A stretch of DNA of 64,000 bases from Indolivaga capnocytophagoides DSM 22835 (GTDB lineage Bacteria > Bacteroidota > Bacteroidia > Bacteroidales > Dysgonomonadaceae), in assembly GCF_000426485.1 (NCBI RefSeq), contig NZ_AUFL01000008.1, positions 62,001 to 126,000 on the forward strand. Reading direction: 5' to 3'. The notes under the pieces are model-generated. The model was not told where the DNA came from, did no database searches, and saw only the letters and a program-made list of their open reading frames with translations. The translations under genes and the position numbers were made by a program. Of this stretch, positions 1-8,643 are shown one piece after another; position 1 is the stretch's first letter; the number at the start of each line of letters is the position of its first letter.

Positions 1-145
1 AAATAAATCACTAATAAAACGGATGATTGAATTTGGACGCTTTAAGACGTTCAAAGATTTTACTTATGAAAATGTAGTCGATTTTGACGCTTATTTAAAA
101 AGTGAGGGTATTATTTGTAATCGTTCAGGCTTATTGGTATCGTAA
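1..145 (+). pseudogene. Tyrosine integrase fragment (SAM-like core-binding domain)
   Basis: An open frame enters from the left edge and stops at 143-145. The peptide contains RMIEFGRFKTFKDFTYENVV followed by DFDAYLKSEG. This resembles the N-terminal core-binding (SAM-like) domain of Bacteroidetes site-specific integrases, which precedes the catalytic domain. The catalytic domain with its R-H-R-Y residues is absent, because the frame stops inside the neighbouring minus-strand fragment. It reads as a truncated integrase left by an old insertion or deletion. It could also be the edge of a longer gene outside the window, but its 3' end is certainly broken. Confidence 0.5.
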
Positions 146-408
146 ATTATTACTCTTTTTTCGAAGGAAATATGTTCAAACTGTATTGAATGAGTTCCAT
201 TGGGTACGGAAAATTGAAAATATCCGTAATTATCTGTCAAAGTATTTATGTTGGGTATTTTTATTCCAACTTTTACTTCGGATACGGGCAGTCCAAGATT
301 GTCTGTAACAACTCCTTCGATACGCTGCTTTTGTCCATAGATGACTAAGGGTATTGATAAGAATGCTATAAGCAGTAAATATTTACATATGGTACATAAA
401 GATGTCAT
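91..408 (-). pseudogene. Truncated carboxypeptidase-regulatory-like domain protein (SusC-like N-terminus)
   Basis: This 105-aa protein has a signal peptide (hydrophobic segment, then IYGQ) and one carboxypeptidase-regulatory-like beta-sandwich: IEGVVTDNLGLPVSEVKVGI, then TLTDNYGYFQFSVPNG. That domain normally opens SusC/RagA-type TonB-dependent receptors, where a TonB box and plug follow. Here the frame ends soon after the sandwich, and its last 18 or so codons overlap the antisense integrase fragment. I infer a receptor gene cut off by rearrangement. A stand-alone small secreted domain protein is possible but less likely. It lies just downstream of the AraC gene on the same strand and has its own TAnnTTTG box. 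Confidence 0.5.
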
Positions 409-432
409 TCAACGTCCTGTTCGTTTACATTG

Positions 433-440
433 CAAAGTTA
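433..440 (-). promoter_or_regulatory. Bacteroidetes -7 box (TAACTTTG)
   Basis: The minus strand reads TAACTTTG here, a full match to the Bacteroidetes -7 consensus TAnnTTTG, 25 bases upstream of the truncated SusC-like gene. I see no good TTG at the expected -33 distance, so the call rests on the -7 box alone. Confidence 0.4.
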
Positions 441-491
441 CCCTTGCTTGATGGAATAGGACTGACACAAAACGGACTTTGAATGGGACTT

Positions 492-1307
492 TTATTCCTC
501 TAAGAATTCGTTGAAGTGGATTTTATACTCTTCGGGGGTATATCCGGTTTGTTTTTTGAAGAAACGACTGAAGTAGGTGGGTTCGCTAAAACCTAATTTG
601 TTTGCGATTTCTTTGAATGAAAGATTGTTGGTGGCAACCTCCCTTTTGATCTCTAAGATTAATCGTTCCTGTATCAGGGATTTTATAGTTTTGCCTGTTG
701 TCTTTTTTGAAAACTCGTTTGCCGCTTTCTCCGAGAGGGAAAGTTGTTGAGCGTAAAAGCCGCATTCTTTATGGACGGTATAATTTTCCTCAATCATATT
801 GAGCAAATCCGAAACCCTATTTTTTTCATTTTTAGCACAGTGACATTTTTCGAAGATAGGGCTAAAATGGATAAAGAGAGCTTTGAAATAAGCTTCTAAC
901 AAAGCATAACGTCTCGACATATCATATTCGTCAATTATCATTTGAATAAGTGTCCGGCACATATTACACTTCTGTTGATTAATAATCGAATTTATAACAT
1001 AAGTAGACCTGGCTTGTATTTCAACAGGAGTTACAGCATAATAAAAACTCTTGGATAAGGATATTACCCATCCTTTTTTATTGGTCCGGTCGATACGATG
1101 CAAATGTCCAGCGGCAACCAAATAGAAACAATTTGCGGAAATAGGAAATTCTCCGAAGTCGATTAGAATTGTATCTTCTCCTTGTACCTCTGTAAACCAG
1201 ATAATTTCAAAATAATCATGTTGATGAATGCTCTGGCGATCATATTCTCGACATTCTTCAATTGGAGTTATCCCTATAAAATCATCATGTATAATCTTTT
1301 TATTCAC
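492..1307 (-). CDS. AraC family transcriptional regulator
   Basis: A 271-aa cytoplasmic DNA-binding protein. Residues 1-110 look like the cupin-type sensing domain of AraC regulators (QHDYFEIIWF near residue 30, AAGHLHRI near 70). Residues 170-270 carry the paired helix-turn-helix, with the signature FKEIANKLGFSEPTYFSRFF then KKQTGYTPEEY at the C-terminus. The length is typical of the family. The ligand is unknown. It lies directly upstream of the truncated SusC-like gene on the same strand, so it may once have controlled a carbohydrate-uptake locus that has since been deleted. Upstream, 1308-1516 is AT-rich and holds no gene. Confidence 0.88.
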   Translation of the reverse strand: MNKKIIHDDFIGITPIEECREYDRQSIHQHDYFEIIWFTEVQGEDTILIDFGEFPISANCFYLVAAGHLHRIDRTNKKGWVISLSKSFYYAVTPVEIQARSTYVINSIINQQKCNMCRTLIQMIIDEYDMSRRYALLEAYFKALFIHFSPIFEKCHCAKNEKNRVSDLLNMIEENYTVHKECGFYAQQLSLSEKAANEFSKKTTGKTIKSLIQERLILEIKREVATNNLSFKEIANKLGFSEPTYFSRFFKKQTGYTPEEYKIHFNEFLEE

Positions 1308-1516
1308 GTATTTGAGAATTGAATAACGGTACTTGAAAAGAGTCAGATACTTTTGTAATACACGTTAACTTTTGTGAACAAAGGTCACAAAAAAGTAATT
1401 TCTCAACAATCCCTTTTTATAGGTATTTTGACAAAAAAACAAACTATATAGGTACTAATCGATCTGTAGTTAGATACTCATAAGATACGGTTTTAAGAAA
1501 GTCATAACGTTTCCAT

Positions 1517-2178
1517 ATAGCTGTCTTTACCTTCATTCACAGTAATGGTCGCTATGCTTGGCTCTTTTGTCACCAAAACACATAGGCTTTTATGGAGTCG
1601 CATCGTAACTCCTTCCGTGAAGTCACAGGTGTTCTCTCCATGACGGTTTACGATATGCGGTAGCCATCAAAGAGTTTGTAGGAGCCGAGAAAAGGCCTAC
1701 AGAGGCCCTACTTCGTCTGAGCAACTTCTACCAATGTCATTATCGCTTTTGTAATGCTCGTGCAGGTTGGGAAAAAGCGAAATATGTTCGCCGCAAAGCT
1801 TTTAGCGTCCTTCTGCACTTCGACAGTTTAGAGGAAGTTCAAAACCAACTCCCTACTACTTGCAAGCATATCAATACCGAAGAAGGCAGCTTGTCTACCG
1901 TAGGTAAGCAGACTAAATTGGAAGCGGAGTTAGCTGCTCTTAGAGCATGTCATAATGAGATGGGATGCTTTGAGTTAGATACTTACAAGGTAGATAAATG
2001 GTCTACTATCTGTATGAAAGTCTCTCATTATTCAGTTCCTGACACCTTGGTCAGTAAGCTGGTAGATGTAAAAATCTACTTTGAAAAAGTTGTTATGCTC
2101 TATAATAATCAAAAAGTAGTCGTGCATGAGCGCATCTATCATCTAGCGTTTACACTCAAGTATAGAAAAGTGAAGTAA
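1517..2178 (+). pseudogene. istA: IS21-family istA transposase remnant
   Basis: Two reading frames joined by a frameshift give a recognisable IstA C-terminal half. Frame one (from 1517) has HSNGRYAWLFCHQNT, an in-frame TAG at 1583, then GVLSMTVYD, the region of the second catalytic Asp. At about 1660 the frame must shift by one base to continue as VAIKEFVGAEKRP, NARAGWEKAKYVRRKAF and, near the end, SHYSVPDTLVSKLVDVKIYF. This matches the order of segments in Bacteroidetes IstA (DDE integrase core, then the C-terminal beta domain). The usual KGxVE segment with the catalytic Glu seems to be deleted between KAK and YVRRK. No istB follows. The element is dead. Confidence 0.75.
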
Positions 2179-3622
2179 AACAGCGAATTATTAACCTATT
2201 AAAAAAAAATCAGGGTCGTGGATTTGCTGTGATTTACATTATAGGAATTTGAACTTCATTTGGTAACTGACCTTCTTCGTAGATTTGGATCGTTCTGTAT
2301 TGCTTAAGGTACAACAAAAAGGACTATCGGCTATTAATCAGTGGATTATAAAATACTCATTCCTCAATAGATAACGATTTGGCCACGAACTTTGCAATAT
2401 TTCAACTACATCTTTTTCTGTATTTCTGGCTTTTCTGTTATCAAGCCTTTATATAAATGGGTAGAGATTGAGATTCTACTATTTTCGTAGATTTACTGCT
2501 TGTAGTATATCTACAAAAAGGTAACTATTGTTTTTCTGCGTTTTTCTTATCTTTACTTGGTTGATTTTTAGAATATAAGCCTGTTTTTGTAGATTTTGCT
2601 GTGATTTGCTATGTTTTGCTTAGTAACTTTACTATTCATGTAGCTAGGCATATTAATTATCCTTACCGATTGATAAAGAGTAAATTATAAGAATATTTTT
2701 CTTAATAGTTAACAGTATAGAAACGAGTGGAATGCTCATATTTGCTTCATTATTCTGCAATGATCAAAGAACTCTTTACGAGTATAAAGTTAAAGAAATA
2801 TCACTATATGACAAACTTTTATTAAGCTATTTGTTTCTCTTTTTGATAAAATATCGTCTTGATTTTATTCTTGAAATTAGATCTCATTCAGCAACCATCA
2901 TATATTCTTAGATACAGTAAATGCATAGATTCTGTTACTGACTTAATAACAGACCTGTATATTAATAAACTAAAGTAAGTCACAGAAAAATAGACTTTAG
3001 GTTTTTCCGATGAGGTATTAGGTGTTCTTTAATTTAATCTAGATTGTCTATTCATCCTCTTTCTTTCTGTCGGAAAATTCAAAAGCAGATAAAATATCTG
3101 CTAAGGGTGAAGATTCGATTATTTGGTGTCGTAAAATAAAAACACTTGGTTATCTATACCTTTTTGTGTGCTAATGAACATAAAAAGCTTACCTAACGAT
3201 AAACCTTTGTGTTTGTATATAGTTGAGGAAACTATTTTAATCCTTTGCTAATTAATATGGAAATCTTATCTGTTGAAAACAGATAACAGAGCTATTTGAG
3301 TGCATGGAACAATAAGTATGCCTAAGCGCCTTATTCTTACTTCTCTACTACATTTTTTACCCAAAAAACTTTGTTTGGTTGATATATAAATGATTAACTC
3401 TGAACTGCCACAAATATGTTAAAATTATTTGCAAAAAACATTGTCTTAGAGAAAACATCAGAGATCTCCCTTTCTTAAAATTTTTGTAACTAAAAAGCTA
3501 CAAGAAAATGATCTTTTTTATTATTTGAATGATTTTTCGTCCTTTTTGAATGATTTTTTACCTCTATTTTTCACCTTTTTTGTTTTCATTTGTATCATTA
3601 GCACATAACCTTACAACAACTA
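2179..3622. other. 1.4-kb AT-rich stretch without a recognisable gene
   Basis: No open frame of credible length or composition is present on either strand. Short direct repeats occur: GATTTGCTGTGATTT-like words near 2220 and 2592, and TTTTTGAATGATTTTT twice near 3520-3560. The last 80 bases before 3623 are T-rich and could hold the promoter of the RiPP-type locus, but no clean TAnnTTTG box is visible. The stretch sits between an IS remnant and a truncated biosynthetic locus, so it is probably decayed DNA. Confidence 0.5.
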
Positions 3623-4660
3623 ATGAATAAAACAATCAATATAGATGAATATATCTATAAATTAAATCATCAATTAACGATTATACAAGACAGAAAAGAC
3701 CTGCCTATCGGACTTTTATCCGGAAAGATGGGGTTATGTATTTATTTCTATCAATTAGGACGATCTAATAACAATGAAGTGTATGGTAAGATTGCAGAAA
3801 AACTAATAGATGAGATATTTGTGCAAATTGGTACAATTTCTGCCATCGACATAGAAAATGGTCTGTCGGGTATAGCATTAGGCATAACCTATTTGATCAA
3901 AAATGGTTATGTTCAAGGAGATGAAAATAGCTTATTAAAAGACATTGATGATGAGATTTTCAAACAAATCAGTTTCAACAGACTAGAGGAAAATATTTCT
4001 GTTCTTATTCAAATTCTATATTATATTTACATAAGAAAACAATCTTTAAAGAATGAACAAGACTTTCTTTTTAATGAATTTGCCATACAAATAATCAATG
4101 ATCTACACTCAAAAACAGAACAGATATTACATGAAAACACCATAGTTTTTAATATTAATACCCATCTACCTTTACTCCTTTTTACTTTGAGTAAAATATA
4201 CCAATTGAATATATATAATAACAAGATAATAAAGATAATACAGGAGATCAGTCCATTCATTTTATCAAAATATGCATACCTCGATTCTAAAAAACTTCTT
4301 TTATTATGGGGTATTAATCAAATAAATAGTTGTATAAGAGATAACCGCTTAACTGAATTTTGCAATTTATTAGTTTCTCAGATCAATATTAATAATTTAC
4401 TTGACGAATTTAAGAATAAAAATATTTTCCTCAATAATGGTATAGCCGGAATATGCCTGCTGTTGCTGACAATGGAGAATAATATAACACAAAATCTTGA
4501 ACTGAATAAATTTTACATTAAAGCCAAAGAAAAGATAGAAAATTCCTCAATATGGGAATTATCGGCAAATACTGAATACTTAAAAGCTCATATTGGATTA
4601 ACCGGTTATTGTGGGGTAATAATGATTTTAAATGCAATAAATCAATCGATATGCGAATAG
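3623..4660 (+). CDS. LanC-like (lanthionine synthetase C-like) protein
   Basis: A 345-aa protein with the repeated alpha/alpha-barrel motifs of LanC cyclases: LLSGKMGLCIYFYQLG (residues 32-47), IENGLSGIALGITYLI (about 79-94), FLNNGIAGICLLLLTME (about 271-287) and AHIGLTGYCGVIMILN (about 324-339). In lanthipeptide synthesis LanC adds Cys thiols onto dehydrated Ser/Thr. Active LanC proteins use a zinc site built from a WCxG cysteine and a Cys-His pair. Here the Cys-His-Gly position reads NNG and no WCxG is visible, so the zinc site seems to be missing. It may be a scaffold or peptide-binding relative. It overlaps the glycosyltransferase start by 10 bases, which suggests coupled translation. The length is slightly short for the family. 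The codons are strongly AT-rich. Confidence 0.72.
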   Translation: MNKTINIDEYIYKLNHQLTIIQDRKDLPIGLLSGKMGLCIYFYQLGRSNNNEVYGKIAEKLIDEIFVQIGTISAIDIENGLSGIALGITYLIKNGYVQGDENSLLKDIDDEIFKQISFNRLEENISVLIQILYYIYIRKQSLKNEQDFLFNEFAIQIINDLHSKTEQILHENTIVFNINTHLPLLLFTLSKIYQLNIYNNKIIKIIQEISPFILSKYAYLDSKKLLLLWGINQINSCIRDNRLTEFCNLLVSQININNLLDEFKNKNIFLNNGIAGICLLLLTMENNITQNLELNKFYIKAKEKIENSSIWELSANTEYLKAHIGLTGYCGVIMILNAINQSICE

Positions 4661-5412
4661 ACCTGAAAGACACAACATTTCTTATAGCCGTAAGATTGGA
4701 TTCTATTCAACGTTTGGAAAACACTCTGGCTGTTATAGCCCAAATATGTAAGTATTTTGATACAAATATAATCCTTGCAGAAGTGGCAGATTGCTGTAAT
4801 GGAATTCTGAAATCATTATTATATAAAAGAGTAACATATATATTTATAGAAGATAAAGACAATGTATTTTACCGGACAAAATATTTTAACCAGTTGACTT
4901 CCGAGATTAAAAGTCCCATAATCGCCTTATGGGATGCAGATGTAGTAATAGACAAAAAAGCAATCTTAGAATCGGTAAATAATATACGTACTTATAATGC
5001 CGATATTTCCTACCCGTATAATGGTATTTTTCTGGAAACATCTGATATAATGCGGAAATATTATTTAAAAACAAAAGATATCAGGGTTTTATATAGAAAC
5101 AAGAATAAACTCAAATTATTATATAATAAACCAATGGTAGGAGGAGCTGTTGTTGTCAACCGGGAGAAATATATACAAGCCGGAATGGAGAACGAAACTC
5201 ACTACGGTTGGGGGAATGATGATTTTGACCGATATTATCGGTTTGTCGCATTAAATTACAAAATACATCGGATCAATACCCCGCTATTTCACCTACATCA
5301 TCCCAGAGGAAACAACAGCCAATTTCGTTCAGATATATTTCAACAGATTTCTTCTTTAGAGCGATTTAAAATGGAAAGTAGTTCGAAAGAGGAAGTGGAA
5401 AAACTTCGGTAA
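4651..5412 (+). CDS. Family 2-like glycosyltransferase (galactosyltransferase-type C-terminus)
   Basis: About 253 aa if translation starts at ATG 4651, which overlaps the LanC-like stop; an upstream in-frame ATG at 4609 would add 14 unlikely residues. It contains the metal/sugar-nucleotide motif ALWDADVVID (near residue 92) and the motif GWGNDDFDRYYR (near 190), which resembles the GWG(E/D)DDD block of beta-1,4-galactosyltransferases. There is no signal peptide or membrane segment, so it is probably cytoplasmic. Its place between a LanC-like gene and a leader-peptide gene suggests that it glycosylates the peptide product. That is inference; the sugar and acceptor are unknown. Confidence 0.78.
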   Translation: MRIDLKDTTFLIAVRLDSIQRLENTLAVIAQICKYFDTNIILAEVADCCNGILKSLLYKRVTYIFIEDKDNVFYRTKYFNQLTSEIKSPIIALWDADVVIDKKAILESVNNIRTYNADISYPYNGIFLETSDIMRKYYLKTKDIRVLYRNKNKLKLLYNKPMVGGAVVVNREKYIQAGMENETHYGWGNDDFDRYYRFVALNYKIHRINTPLFHLHHPRGNNSQFRSDIFQQISSLERFKMESSSKEEVEKLR

Positions 5413-5467
5413 ACAATAGATTCAGAGACTGTTATATAATAGACAAATAATTAGACTTAATATCATC

Positions 5468-6839
5468 ATGAAAATTTATGCAACAATTATACTTATCATA
5501 TTTCACAACATATCTTTATGTTATGGGTATACTGTAGAGCAATCTAAAGATTCTATTTCTAAGAAAATGGAAGTTCCGTCTATAAATTCGGAGGACGACA
5601 AAATATATGCATTGAGTCAGATATGGTCAGAGATAAAATATAATTTTGTGAATATAGATCAACTACAATTTGATATTGATAGCTTGTACAAGATAACTTT
5701 ACCTCGAGTGGTTGATACAAAGAATGATATTGAATTTTATGATGAACTACAGCGCTTTATGGCATCTTTTAATGATGGGCATACAGAACTTATAGGACGG
5801 ACTTATGGGTGGAATGAATACAATGATTATATTCCGGCAAGTGTAACTGAATTAGACCGAAAACTGTATTTTACCTCTATTCGAAAAAATGCTGCTATTG
5901 ATTCAACGTTATTAGGTGCAGAAATAATTGAAATAGAAAGAAAATCAACCAATAAATATCTGGAAGAATACATATTTCCGTTTATTTCATCCTCAACTAC
6001 TGATTTTAAGTGGACTATTGCGGCATCAAAAGTAGTTGGAGGATGCAAAGGTACTTCTTTGAATGGAAAAGCAAAAAAGCTAAACGGAGAAATTGTTGAT
6101 TTCTCTATTTTAAGAAATGGAGAAGCAACAAGGACAAAAAATGATATTTCATGGGGGGCTTCTTTTAAGCATAAGGGAAGCATAAGCTTAGATTGGATAG
6201 ATAATATAGCATATCTTGATATTCGTGCCTTCAGTCCAGAAAGTATAATGAAAGACATTGATTCTTTGTCCTTGCTCATTAACCAAAAAGCAAAAGGTCT
6301 TGTAATTGATCTTCGTTACAATGGAGGAGGTAGCACTAATGTCGCAAACCATTTACTCAAATATATAATGAAAGAAGATAGTTTTTTGAGCTTTGGAGCA
6401 CAAATGAGAATAAATGATGGATATGGTAGGGCTCAAGGTAATTATCGGGATGAATATAAGGATTTCTATAATTATCGTGCATATAAAACAGTAGAGCCAC
6501 GCATTATTAATACAAAGATTCTCAATGCCTATTGTTATATTAATAGGAAAATATAGCTTTTCTGCTTGTGAGGATTTTTTAGTCAACTTATATGAAATCT
6601 TTAATCGCCCAATTCTCATCGGAGAATCTACTGCCGGCTCCACAGGTGCTCCTTTAGTTATCCATTTACCTCATGGAGCTATAGCCCGAATAACAACAGT
6701 GAGAGACATGTATCCAATTAGTCAAAAACCATATGTAAAAAACAGTATTACACCCGATATCAAAATAAAGCAAAACATAAATGATTATCTAAATAATAAC
6801 GATATCGCTTTACAAAAAGCGATATCAATTTTAAAATAA
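5468..6839 (+). pseudogene. S41 family C-terminal processing peptidase, split by a frameshift
   Basis: The first frame (5468-6556, 362 aa) starts with a signal peptide (LIIFHNISLCYG) and runs through the S41 motif KGLVIDLRYNGGGSTNVANH. The second frame (from about 6525 to 6839) continues with VILIGKYSFSACEDFLVNLY, where the Ser in SFSACEDF is the expected nucleophile, and ESTAGSTGAPLVI. A one-base (+1) shift near 6520-6530 separates them. I see no slippery heptamer or stimulatory hairpin, so mutation or sequencing error is likelier than programmed frameshifting. Intact, it would be an exported serine protease of about 450 aa. S41 proteases occur beside double-glycine peptide genes in Bacteroidales, where leader removal is one proposed role. 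Confidence 0.75.
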
Positions 6840-6849
6840 AAAGAATATT

Positions 6850-7044
6850 ATGAAAAAATTAAACAAATTAAAATTAAATGAACAACTTCTTAATGAAGAT
6901 GAGTTAAAAATGTTAGTCGGAGGGTATGATATTAGTAATAATAACTCACATTCAACATGCTCATGTACCTATAAAAACAATAGTCTTTCTCTGACTAATA
7001 GCAATTCTGTTAGCGGCTGTGAATGTACATGTACAAGTCATTAA
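6850..7044 (+). CDS. RiPP precursor peptide with double-glycine leader and Cys/Ser/Thr-rich core
   Basis: A 64-aa peptide. Residues 1-25 form a basic, Leu-rich leader (MKKLNKLKLNEQLLNEDELK) ending in MLVGG, the pattern of the Bacteroidales GG-leader natural-product precursors. The core, residues 26-64, has five Cys (37, 39, 57, 59, 61) in CSC and CECTC clusters and 15 Ser/Thr, with many Asn and no long hydrophobic run. Such a core suits thioether crosslinks, heterocycles or glycosylation. It lies 10 bases after the protease gene, and the LanC-like and glycosyltransferase genes are upstream. Its 3' end is about 12 bases from the breakpoint with a foreign gene fragment, so any export genes that followed have been lost. 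Confidence 0.78.
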   Translation: MKKLNKLKLNEQLLNEDELKMLVGGYDISNNNSHSTCSCTYKNNSLSLTNSNSVSGCECTCTSH

Positions 7045-7055
7045 TGTATATAGAT

Positions 7056-8022
7056 GGGAAATCGATACATACGTCCCCGGGAAATATTCTTTCTTCCCTT
7101 TATTAATAGGAACGACAGCTTCCTCGATGATATCCGTTTCCGAAAAATCATAAAGGATCTTGCCATGATTACTCCTGACTATCAATAAGCCTTTGTATCG
7201 TTTTACGATGACCAGTAAATCAAACAAGCCCCGCGGAATGTAATTGTTGACCTTATCGAACTTATCGAGAATAGGATTGCAGGAAGAAGCGTGTTTGAAG
7301 GCATATCTTAAAACATCATCATCATCTATCTGGGTAAATAAGTTCGATTCGGGTATATTATTGTCCGCCCGGTATTGCTTCATTAACGATTTAACAATGC
7401 CAATGCCAAAATCAATAAACGAAAACTGTATGAGATTCTCGTTTTTATATACGCCGAGTTTATCATCATAGAAAAATGGCTTTGACTCTGGCAGTTCCTG
7501 TGTTTCAAAATTAAACTCTGACAGGTTCTGTTGGATATATTCTATAATAAAATCAATATATTCGTCGTCTTTAAATTTTATCTTTATGTTACCGATGTCA
7601 TATCTCAGCCGTTCAAGGTTAGGGATATTTCTGTACTCCAGATAATCAAATATCTCCTGTTCTTTTTCACATTCTTTCAGGGCATAACGCAATTTTTTCA
7701 GTTCCAGCTTATTCTTTAATGAGATGCTCATGAACGCCCAGTTCTCCGAACTAGGAAAGAACGAATTGCCGAAATGATCGAGAAAATTATCATACAGCTC
7801 TTTTGTTATAATAGAACTGATCGTTTTTGAGACAAAAGGATGCTCACATTTGGTCGCCGATAATTTTGTATTGACAGCCTCATTTAAATCATAGACCGGT
7901 TTGAGCTGATCATGCATTATCCTGTCATAAACCCAGTCTTTAATATACTCCAGGGAGACAAACGGGATGATATTGAAATCATCGAATATTTCGTTGTTAA
8001 GATCGTTTGCAAGAGAAAGAAC
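7056..8022 (-). pseudogene. Fragment of a GHKL-type ATP-binding protein
   Basis: The minus-strand frame is open from 8022 down to 6961 (ATG at 7917). Family-like sequence, FSFIDFGIGIVKSL, then RGLFDLLVIVKRYKGLLIVR and EYFPGTYVSIS, stops near 7056. The remaining residues are only the antisense of the RiPP precursor and are not protein-like. The D-G-GI and GT-VS blocks suggest a histidine-kinase-like ATPase domain of the kind seen in stand-alone ATP-binding proteins paired with STAS-like partners. Upstream, a stop codon abuts the frame at about 8023 where another fragment begins, so the gene is broken at both ends. The specific role is unknown. Confidence 0.6.
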
Positions 8023-8146
8023 TTACGTCGTCCTTAGTAGATGTATATTATTAAAGAAGGAAAAAGCAAATGAAGTTCTGAGATATTATCGGGATTTAGC
8101 TCCGTCAATAAAAGAAAGCGCAAATAAACTCTTAGAAACCATATAG
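8021..8146 (+). pseudogene. C-terminal fragment of the gene upstream of the AbiEii-like gene
   Basis: A plus-strand frame begins at the 8021-8022 breakpoint without a start codon and ends at TAG 8144-8146. It reads ILLKKEKANEVLRYYRDLAP and then SIKESANKLLETI. The stop is two bases before the ATG of the AbiEii-like gene, the spacing expected for the partner gene of an AbiE-type toxin-antitoxin pair. I do not recognise the fragment itself; the antitoxin-partner reading rests on position only. Confidence 0.4.
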
Positions 8147-8148
8147 GC

Positions 8149-8643
8149 ATGTTGTATTATAATACAGTAACTCCATTACTGCAGAATGCTTTGGAGAAAC
8201 CAATGCTGGTAGAAGTTTTAAAATCATTCCGATTGGTTGGTGGTACATCACTCAGTTTACAACTTGCTTATAGAGAATTTGTTGATATTGATTTATTCAC
8301 AGATATGGTGTACAATACAGTGGGTTTTAAAGCCATTGAAGAATATTTGACGCTAAATTTCTCTTATGTTTCCACATCTAATATTGACTTGGCCGGATTT
8401 GAAGAATCATTCTATATTGGGGACTTGGAATCATACTATGTCAAACTGGATTTATATTATACAGACCTTTGCCAAATGTTGGAATTTTATTTTGAACGAT
8501 ATCCATATGGCGCAAGTAAAGATCAAATTCTACAGAATATTATAGAATTTGAATATGCGGATAACGATGCTGATCCAAACTGTCTAAGAGGTAAATATTG
8601 GGACCTGATAAAATTCGATTTTATTGAATTATTAGAGCCCTAA
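8149..8643 (+). CDS. AbiEii/AbiGii-like nucleotidyltransferase toxin, shortened
   Basis: A 164-aa protein. Residues 25-60 carry the nucleotidyltransferase signature FRLVGGTSLSLQLAYREF followed by VDIDLF, as in AbiEii toxins of type IV toxin-antitoxin systems, which are GTP-dependent nucleotidyltransferases. Family members are usually 200-300 aa. Here the middle third, including the segment with the later conserved Lys/Asp residues, seems to be missing: the protein passes from GDLESYYVKLDLYYTD straight to the C-terminal LCQMLEFYFERYPYG block. I infer an in-frame internal deletion, so activity is doubtful. Its upstream partner gene is also only a fragment. Confidence 0.65.
   Translation: MLYYNTVTPLLQNALEKPMLVEVLKSFRLVGGTSLSLQLAYREFVDIDLFTDMVYNTVGFKAIEEYLTLNFSYVSTSNIDLAGFEESFYIGDLESYYVKLDLYYTDLCQMLEFYFERYPYGASKDQILQNIIEFEYADNDADPNCLRGKYWDLIKFDFIELLEP

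Noticed and set aside
5468-6839. Programmed ribosomal frameshift in the S41 protease
   Set aside because: No slippery heptamer and no stable hairpin or pseudoknot were visible around 6520-6555.
6961-7055. C-terminal tail of the minus-strand ATPase frame overlapping the RiPP peptide gene
   Set aside because: The tail is the exact antisense of the peptide gene, is unlike the family, and follows a clear breakpoint near 7056, so it is an accidental read-through frame.
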